This document shows, piece after piece, positions 56,816-64,000 of a DNA stretch of 64,000 bases. Made by a program: the position numbers and the translations under genes. Below the pieces are notes generated by a model. It saw only the letters and a program-made list of their open reading frames with translations. It was not told where the DNA came from and ran no database searches. Within the stretch, counting starts at the first letter, position 1, and the number at the start of each line of letters is the position of its first letter. This DNA comes from Antilocapra americana (taxonomy: Eukaryota; Chordata; Mammalia; Artiodactyla; Antilocapridae). The stretch covers positions 32,921,840 to 32,985,839 of the forward strand of contig ML660201.1 of NCBI GenBank assembly GCA_007570785.1, given 5' to 3'.

Positions 56816-59685
56816 AAACCCTTCTATAGCTTGTTAATATTAGTGTCAGCATAGAAATCATGATACAAAAAAATTTGTAAAGCATTAAACGTAAAGTTTG
56901 TTCTTATATATTCATTTTGTGGCTGAACAGTCAGGGTTTGTTGAATTTGCCTCAAAATCACTGAGTTAGGATAGAGTTGTCTAAATCAGAACCCTAGGTT
57001 TTTAATTTTATTTCAAGGTTTTTCCAACACAGCATTCTGTAATTCTAAGAGAAAATTGTCCACTTTTGCATTGGCTTCAGTTGTTTGGTTAAAACTCACT
57101 GTGTGAACAGTCATGACAGAGATTTTAAAGACTGAGTTATAACATTGGCATTATAAATAATATTTAATTCTGTTAAATACAACAAATATTTATTCAAATA
57201 TTTATTGTTTCTTTTTATTGTTGACATGATGCCTTTTTTACTACTGGATCTCCCACATAAAGTCTTCTATTACCAGACCAAGGCAAAAGAAAAAATGCCC
57301 TTTCAAACTCAAGGAAATTGTCCTGGTCTGTCTGGATTAACTATCATCCTGAAAGATGTGTAGATGTGTGACAGGTGAGAATACAATAGGAAATATCTCC
57401 TTCTTCAGAATGCCTTGTTAGGATGTGCGTTTTGAAAGAGAAAGAAAAAGGTTATGTTGGAACCACGTAATCATTGAAAGCAACCTTATTTCAGGCTCCA
57501 TCTCTGCAAATGCAATTATGACCAAGTCTCATGAGTCTCTACTATTGGGAAGAGGGTGGAACATGGACAGCTGACAGGCTCAGATAATCCAAATACCTGA
57601 TTTTCAGCATTTCCCCCACTAAACCTCTTTACCAGCATTGCTAGCAAGTAATGGAAATTGCTGCTTCTAGTTTCCTTCCTCTCTTTCCCACACCCAGTGC
57701 CCCCAGCCCCAGTCACCCTTCCATGGAGATATTAGTGAGCAATGAAATGGCCCAAAAGCTGTGGGAGGAAGAAGAGAGAAGGAAAGTCAATCAGTCCTTG
57801 TGTAAAGTAGAACTCTTTTAATGTGGTGCTGACCAACTAGAAGGTCCGGTTCCTTGTAGACTATTGTTCTGATTGATACTTTTATCAGATATATTTGTAC
57901 CAGCACATCTCAAATACAATTTTATTCAATTCCTATTACATAAGTAAAATATCAATTCATTTTCTTTGTTTTAAAATACTAAATATTATGATATGACTGA
58001 ATTTTTTTTAAACTTTAACCTCAATCTCAGACCTGTCTCTTCTGAAAAGGAACGCTACAATCTTGGTATCTATTTATTATTACATAAAGAGTCCAGTTTC
58101 TTATCTACCCAGATTTTTTTCTTTGTATTTACGTAGAAATTTGGCCAGAGAACATAAGCAAGGCTTTGTTTTGTTTTACAGTAATAATAGACTATACTGT
58201 TTAGCTACGTGGTAGCACTGTAATACATTGCCCAAATCCCTCTTTAATGAAGGACTCTCTGCTTCAGTAGGAAATGCTGTCAGCAGACAGTTTTAGCTGT
58301 CAGGCCCTTCACAGATTACCACAATGGCATAGAGGCGTCTCACCCTCAGCCTTTCCAGAGTCAGCCAACATCCAATAAATGATCCAGTTCTAATGTGCAA
58401 GTTCATTGCAAGACTATAAAATGTCCTGCCACAATGACCTAACGTGGGCCAACTCCGAATGACCTTTCAAGGTTGAGAGCTCTGCATGGGGTGACAGGCT
58501 GCTGCTGCATCTGTATTGTGGTTCATCTTCTCCCTTTGCCCAAACATGCTTTCTCAGATGTTAATGGCAAAAGTGTTTGTTAATAAATATCCTGAAGAGT
58601 AAGCAGTAAACTCATAACCTTCTCCTCAGGGAACCCATCCCATGACATGTCTCTTGCCAACCTTTTCACTCAATAGTGTATCATGGAAGGCTCATTTACT
58701 AGTAACTTAAATCTGCCCTAATCTTTTAATATTCTCATAGTATTTGTGTCAGAAACTGAGTAGTTGTTCATTAAAGCCCTTGTTTCCTTTCTTCCTGAAC
58801 CTGTATCTAGACTACATGATGATTAGAAATAGCTTGGTTGCCAAATTCTGACAGTTGGATTGTGGAAAGAAGTAATGTATGATATAGTCCTGATCTGTTA
58901 AACTCATATGAAATCCTCCATGCCTCCTCATATCTCATGTGCCAATTAGATGCAAAGGGTTTAGCAGAAGATGCCAAGGTCCTTAGGGATGGCTGAGCCA
59001 CAGATGAAATAAGACAGGGTCCTAAAATCATCATATTGACTGCTTGTGCACCCCATATCAAACTGTTAATCTCTTGCAATATTTAGGGTTATTTCCTGCA
59101 GAATTAGCCTTAAAAGAGGCTAGGTTTTGATTGTTGATTGTTTTCAGTTTCTCACTATTGCAAATCAGATTTTTCCTAATATTCTGTACATGCTTCTGCA
59201 GGTAAGAGTTTCTCTAATATTAAATGCAGGAAAGTGAAGTTGCATAAACTTTCAAAGAATTCAATAAATATTTTTGTAACTCTTTCTAAAATCATTATAC
59301 CAAGTTCTATTTTCACAAGATGTATTTATCACTCTAACATAGGAATTTAAGGAAAACTTCATTTGGGGGTGAAAAATATTTTCATATGTAGTTGAATTCT
59401 AATTCATTTCATATCTCAAATTCCAGTAAATAAAAATTTTAAAATCATAGACACTTGACACTTGGAGTTTAAGGTCTCTTCCAAAGCAGTCTCTAAGATT
59501 CATGCCGTGAAATCACTCATTGTTTTGCTGTAGTAGGAATTTGAATTGTACGTGCTAAGGTGGATGCATACCCATGTGTGTTTCACTACTGAGGGGCCCC
59601 AATTAAATGCCCAGATTCCACCTCAGACAGCTTTACTGCCACCTGTTCCTCATTCTGAAGGAAGGGAATAGTCATAATGACATTG
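56816..59685. other. Longest nearly repeat-free tract (2.9 kb)
   Basis: I recognise no transposon, exon or RNA gene here. Only short AT-rich patches such as aaatatttattcaaatattt near 57186. Confidence 0.45.
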
Positions 59686-59689
59686 GCTT

Positions 59690-59915
59690 TACATATTGAG
59701 TATATGATGTATGTCAGGCCCTCTGCTGAACATCTTATCTACATTAACTTACTTGAATCTCATCGTAATCCTCTAATACACAAGTTTCTATTACTTAGCT
59801 CTGTTTTTCGTATGAGAAGTATGAGGTCAAGGTAACATAATTTACAAGAGAAAGAGCTGAGACATAAGCTAAGACTCTTGGCCTCCAAGCTAAATGCTGG
59901 ATTATTTTTCTCTTA
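59690..59915 (-). mobile_element. MIR SINE
   Basis: gaatctcatcgtaatcctct, gtatgagaagtatgaggtca and aagagctgagacataagcta. Confidence 0.6.
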
Positions 59916-61020
59916 CACTCTGTTGCCTGCTTATTCAAGGTCAGAAAGTGTCACATCCATCATTAAATTAAATTTTACTGGACCTCATTGAGTGAAATTC
60001 AGGGCTATGACAGTCTCAGTGTATCTTGATGTTAACTAGGCCATGAGGAAGATTTCTTCATGAATGTGTAGGGTTTTACTGGGTAGAAAAACAGCCGGTA
60101 GGGATAAGCTTTCTGTCTCAACTCTGGGGGATAAAGTATTAAAGTGTACAGATCCATAAGTCATTAAAAGTTTTTTTTTTTAAAAAAAAAACAAAAACAA
60201 CAATAAAATCTGCATTCTGGGTGGCTGCTTGCAAAGCAGCTGTAATTGCTTGGCCAAATCAGATCTTGCTCCATGCTCCTTCCTGAACTTCCTTTGTCCT
60301 CAATCTGAGCACAATGCAGAGGAGGGATGTGTGGGTCCAGGGCAAGATGGAATTTGGACCAGCTGTTTTCAAAGGTTACATTAGAAACTCCAAAGGCTAG
60401 AAAGGGTTGCTGTGAAAACGGCCTTCTAACATCAGAGTCACCACATTGTACCATGTGTCTGTACCAAGAAACCACAGTGGGGATGTAACTGGTAACACAC
60501 AAATCTTCCCAAGATGAACAGAATGTTAGGCCCTATCGATGAGGTACAAGGACATATCTGACTTTCCAAATTTCTTCCATTTTTGTGGTTTTTGAGGTTG
60601 CAGTAGAATTCAAACCCCTCCGGGTTCAAGTTATCAAGTCTTGACAAAATATGACTTCCTGGATCAGCAAAAGGTTTTGATTAAAAAAAAAATTTTTTTT
60701 GAGGGCAATTAGATGAAATCATTTTCATCAAGTATAAATGAATCAAGGTTAGATTTCTCTTAAAATACACAGGGGTCAAAAATCTCTCGAAATGAAATAA
60801 GCAGTAGACTGATTCTGAGCTTCCTAGGGTTTTACCACATTGAAAAGTCCAGAGTGCCTGTAAATCCCAAACTTGGACAAAAGGCAAGAAAACAGAACAG
60901 AAAGAGAAAGAGGGCTAAATGGGTACATGTAATCATTGGGCACCAGGCTTCAATCTGATCTCTTCTGGGGGCAGATGTGTCCCCTTGATAGCTGTCATCC
61001 TCTTTGCATAATGAGAGATG
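59916..61020. other. Single-copy DNA with two A/T switch runs
   Basis: T11A10 at about 60171-60191 and A10T8 at 60683-60700 bracket about 490 bp. No gene recognised; overlapping minus frames at 60164-61029 have no domain. Confidence 0.5.
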
Positions 61021-61024
61021 TTTG

Positions 61025-61640
61025 TTCATTTAAGCAAAATCTATTGTGCTGACTTGGTGTCTGGCACAGTTAGAAACTTGCTTTACAGCAGAGAGCAAGA
61101 CAGACACAGTTTCTTCCAGTCTTTGAGGGAAGAGATAAGGAAATAAGCAAAGATGACTACTTATAAACAAGTTTTGCAGACTGAGACACTTGCTGTGAAG
61201 AAAGTGAGCGGGGTACTCTGATCCAGATTGAAGGGGGAGATCTGTGTAGATAAAGTCCTCGGGGGAGAGGTGTGTGAAAAACCACCGCCTGAATGGGCCG
61301 TGTGCAGACAGTGAGACCAGGGTGAAGTTTCTTGGGCTGGGAGCTGCTCATGGGAAGAGCCTGGACTGACTGGAGGCAATGGCGAGTGCGTACTTGGACA
61401 GTGCAAGGGCAGCTCAAACAAAGGCCAAACAGTCCCAGACAATGAAATGACACTGGGGAGATTTAAATGGGAGTGTGGTACGATCTGATTTACATTTTAG
61501 AAGGATCATTCCGGCTGCAATGTTCTCACTCAATTTGGGGGAGGAGACGGGTTGGAAAGTGGAAGCAGGGGGTTGAGATAATGGGCGATTACAATAGTTC
61601 AAGTGCAGCAGGGCAGAGGAACACAAGTGAGATGTATTTA
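61025..61640 (-). mobile_element. L2 LINE, about 0.6 kb
   Basis: Reverse L2 from its terminus (ttgtgctgacttggtgtctg, gcaagacagacacagtttct) to internal sequence (aggatcattccggctgcaat, ggaagcagggggttgagata, gattacaatagttcaagtgc). Two minus frames at 61157-61453 are by-products. Confidence 0.7.
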
Positions 61641-63055
61641 TTTATCTATTCCTTTGTCACTGGCGGCAGTCATTTGGACTCTGGTCAAAGCTGACATGAA
61701 CGTGAAATGTTTGTATAAGTTTGATTACATTGCATGAATTCCATTAAGCATTCTCAGGGGAAATAGCAATTAAGGAAGCTTTAAGGCTACAACTGCTGCT
61801 TTAAACTTTGTCATTTGCCAGAGATTACGAGTATACAAAGTGCCTATATCTGTGATTCTAGGCATGTGCTAAACACTTGAACTTCTGGGGTTCTGCAAAT
61901 GTCTGTCTGTGCGTGTGGTTGCCATGGTAGTGAGCTTCTCTGGCAAGGACAGGAGATGCACTAGCCGTAGGTCTCTTTTCTGATTCCTTGGCATGAGATC
62001 GAATGGAGAAGGCAGAGAATAACCAGCGTTAATGAGTTTCTGATTTTTCTGTGTGTATACTCACAGAGTATCTGAAAAGAAAGGAGGGCTTGACAGCTGG
62101 TTTCAAATGACTGTGCGTGGAGGCTCAGAGCTGTGAATTTTCAAGCTCCAGTGAAGACTTGTGACTGGCCTTTAGATGTTCCTCTCCTTAAGGATAGCCT
62201 TCATCAAAGGCAGCCTTTTTTTTAAAAGCCACGCTGGGCTTGCTTCTACCTGTAAATTTGTTTTTATTTTAGTATCTGATTGTCTGCCAAAGATTTCTGT
62301 GGGTTTCTAAGGTTCTTGCTTTATGGTTTTGGATAAAGTGGAGAAATGAATGTCCTATACAATAGGATTACCAGGCCTTGGTGAACGTCCATCTGAGATC
62401 TGTGGCCATGAATTTAAAGTAAGATCAACCAGAATTTTTACATTCAAAGAGTCATGATGCCTTATTCTTCTAAGGCAAATAATATTTTCACTGGCAAATT
62501 GCTTTAATATTTCTCTGGTATCTATGGTATGAGTCTTTCTTTCATGGAGTTATAAATATTTCTCAAGCATCTATGATGAGCCAAACATTATATTGATAGA
62601 ATCCTCAGTAAAAAGCTAACAGAAGCAGAATGAGGTGGGAAAGATAGAAGGTAGTACAGAGAGAGAGGAAAAATAACTTAGGAAAAAGGACTTGAAAATT
62701 CCTCTGGTGTTCACTTTGGGGAGACCACTTCATCTATGTCTTTGTTACCCTATCTATATTTGCAGACTTAATTAAACTATGGAGTTCTTGGTGGGCTTTC
62801 AGAGAAAGGTGTAGCTCAAGTACCAAGTATGACACATAGTTTATATTTCAGATTTCTCTGAAATGAATAAGCTCTAAAGATTTAATATCTTATTTAGCAG
62901 GTAGTAAGTAATTTTGATAAAGTTCTCCCCAGAGGTCGGGAACTTGGTTAAGTTTTCTGTTCACAAAACAAAAAGAATTACTGCTTAGGAAGCTGATTTC
63001 TTTTTAATGTTTTTATTGTATCACCCACAAGAGAAGAGCACAAGATCTTGGGGGC
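61641..63055. other. Single-copy DNA
   Basis: No gene recognised. A possible L2-terminus scrap lies near 62550-62590. Confidence 0.45.
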
Positions 63056-63102
63056 TTGAGAGAGACAGAGCGAGGGGGAGAGAGAGGGATTGGGGAGAGA
63101 CA
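63056..63102. repeat. GA-rich low-complexity tract
   Basis: agagagacagagcgaggggg and following GA-rich bases: purine-only except for a few C and T. Confidence 0.8.
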
Positions 63103-63426
63103 AGGAGTTTCATGTTGAATTGTGTGTGAGCAGCAATTTATCTTTTTTTACACCAAAAATATAAAACATTTGGAACAGAGGAAACAAAGCCTCACCTTAC
63201 TGGCTTTTAGTTTTGCTCATTTCTGGGTCTTCATGATGACATAATTCCAAATGCTAATTTAGCCCATTGTGGTTAATCTCTTAGAAGCCTTAGCCATCAG
63301 CCACATGAATGCAGTGGCATTCTACAGAATCCTCAATTTCTCAGATTTGTCAAGGAGAAGGATGAAAATGTATTTGTCCCACAAAGTAGCAACAGTACCA
63401 AAAGATCTGAAATAATATAGAATTCA

Positions 63427-63780
63427 GACTTCCTTGGTCCTCCAGTGGGTAAGAATCTACCTGTCAATGCAAGGGACATGGATTTGATCCCTGGTCCCCG
63501 AAGATCCCACATGCTATGGAGCAACTAAGCATGTGTCCCACGGTTACTGAGCCTGAGCTCTAGAGCCTGCGAGCCACGACTACTGAAGCCCACGCACCTA
63601 GAGCCTGTGCTCCACAGAGGGAAGCCGCTGCAGTGAGACGCTCGTGCACCACAACAAAGAACAACTTCCTCCGGCTGCAACTAGAAAAAGCCAGTGTGTG
63701 GCAACGAAGATCCAGGGCAACCAAAATTAAACAAGCAAATAAACAAAATTAATAAAAATAAAAATACTTTAAAAAATACT
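63427..63780 (+). mobile_element. CHR-type tRNA SINE
   Basis: tRNA-derived head gacttccttggtcctccagt with decayed B box atttgatccc, body gagcaactaagcatgtgtcc, gagccacgactactgaagcc, gcaactagaaaaagccagtg, and a long A-rich tail with aataaaaataaaaata units. Confidence 0.93.
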
Positions 63781-63837
63781 ATGCAATTGAGCATCCATGC
63801 TGATACACCAACCATTCCAACTTCGTTGTCTTTTTTT

Positions 63838-64000
63838 AAGAGCGGTTCTCAGTCTGGGACAATTTTGTCTCCCAGGGAACATTGCAGTGTCTAAATACTT
63901 TTTGATTATCATGAGTCAGAGTTGTAAGTAGACATAGGCCAGGGATTCTTCTAAACATCCAATGAAGTAAAAGGCAACCTTCACAATAAAAATTTATCTG
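63838..64000 (+). mobile_element. MER5-type hAT element, cut by window end
   Basis: gcggttctcagtctgggaca, gggaacattgcagtgtctaa and cagggattcttctaaacatc follow MER5. The 3' end is outside the window. Confidence 0.75.

Noticed and set aside
61157..61453. Pair of minus-strand frames (98 and 93 codons) as a compact gene
   Set aside because: They lie in different frames of the same L2 remnant.

Overview
The window is nuclear DNA from a ruminant (pecoran artiodactyl such as cattle, sheep or goat). The evidence is its repeat content. I see six fragments of the RTE-type LINE BovB, fifteen BovB-dependent SINEs (Bov-A, Bov-A2, Bov-tA), two CHR-type tRNA SINEs of the cetacean/hippo/ruminant lineage, and artiodactyl-type L1 3' ends. 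Beneath these lie older mammalian layers: L2, MIR, MER5/hAT, Tigger and MaLR LTR. The DNA is AT-rich and shows no obvious CpG island.

I find no host protein-coding gene, exon series, rRNA, functional tRNA gene or CRISPR array. Most open frames longer than 60 codons are chance frames in non-coding DNA or lie inside transposons. The only long frame with recognisable protein content is a 404-codon piece of BovB reverse transcriptase on the minus strand (1760-2974). It is a truncated, frameshifted retroelement remnant. The window is best read as intergenic or deep-intronic sequence.

Layout. 0.2-3.0 kb: two BovB copies on the minus strand. 3-6.2 kb: mostly single-copy, with a possible poly-A retrocopy. 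6.2-6.9 kb: BovB 3' end. 8.5-10.9 kb: a 41-bp tandem duplication, then an old L1 split by a BovB. 13.5-14.5 kb: palindromic rearrangement at a MaLR LTR end, then a BovB 3' end. 16.2-17.5 kb: a Tigger DNA transposon with both terminal repeats, split by BovB and SINE sequence. 17.7-22.6 kb: a run of Bov SINEs. 23-25.5 kb: a long decayed L1. 25.5-36 kb: SINEs, MIRs and L1 3' ends. 36.5-37.1 kb: L1 end plus CHR SINE. 38.3-39.6 kb: a long L2 with an hAT element inside. 40-56 kb: MIR, L2, L1 and Bov SINE mosaic. 56.8-61 kb: the longest nearly repeat-free tract. 61-61.6 kb: L2. 63.4-64 kb: CHR SINE and MER5.

The elements work together only as a parasite and its dependants. Bov-A and Bov-tA SINEs carry the BovB 3' tail and are known to be mobilised by BovB. 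Direct target-site duplications flank at least ten of the fifteen SINE copies here, and several nested insertions give relative ages. I found no convincing new biological system. The points most worth checking are the BovB reverse-transcriptase frame, the Tigger/BovB/SINE nest, the palindrome at 13.5 kb and the unexplained single-copy blocks.
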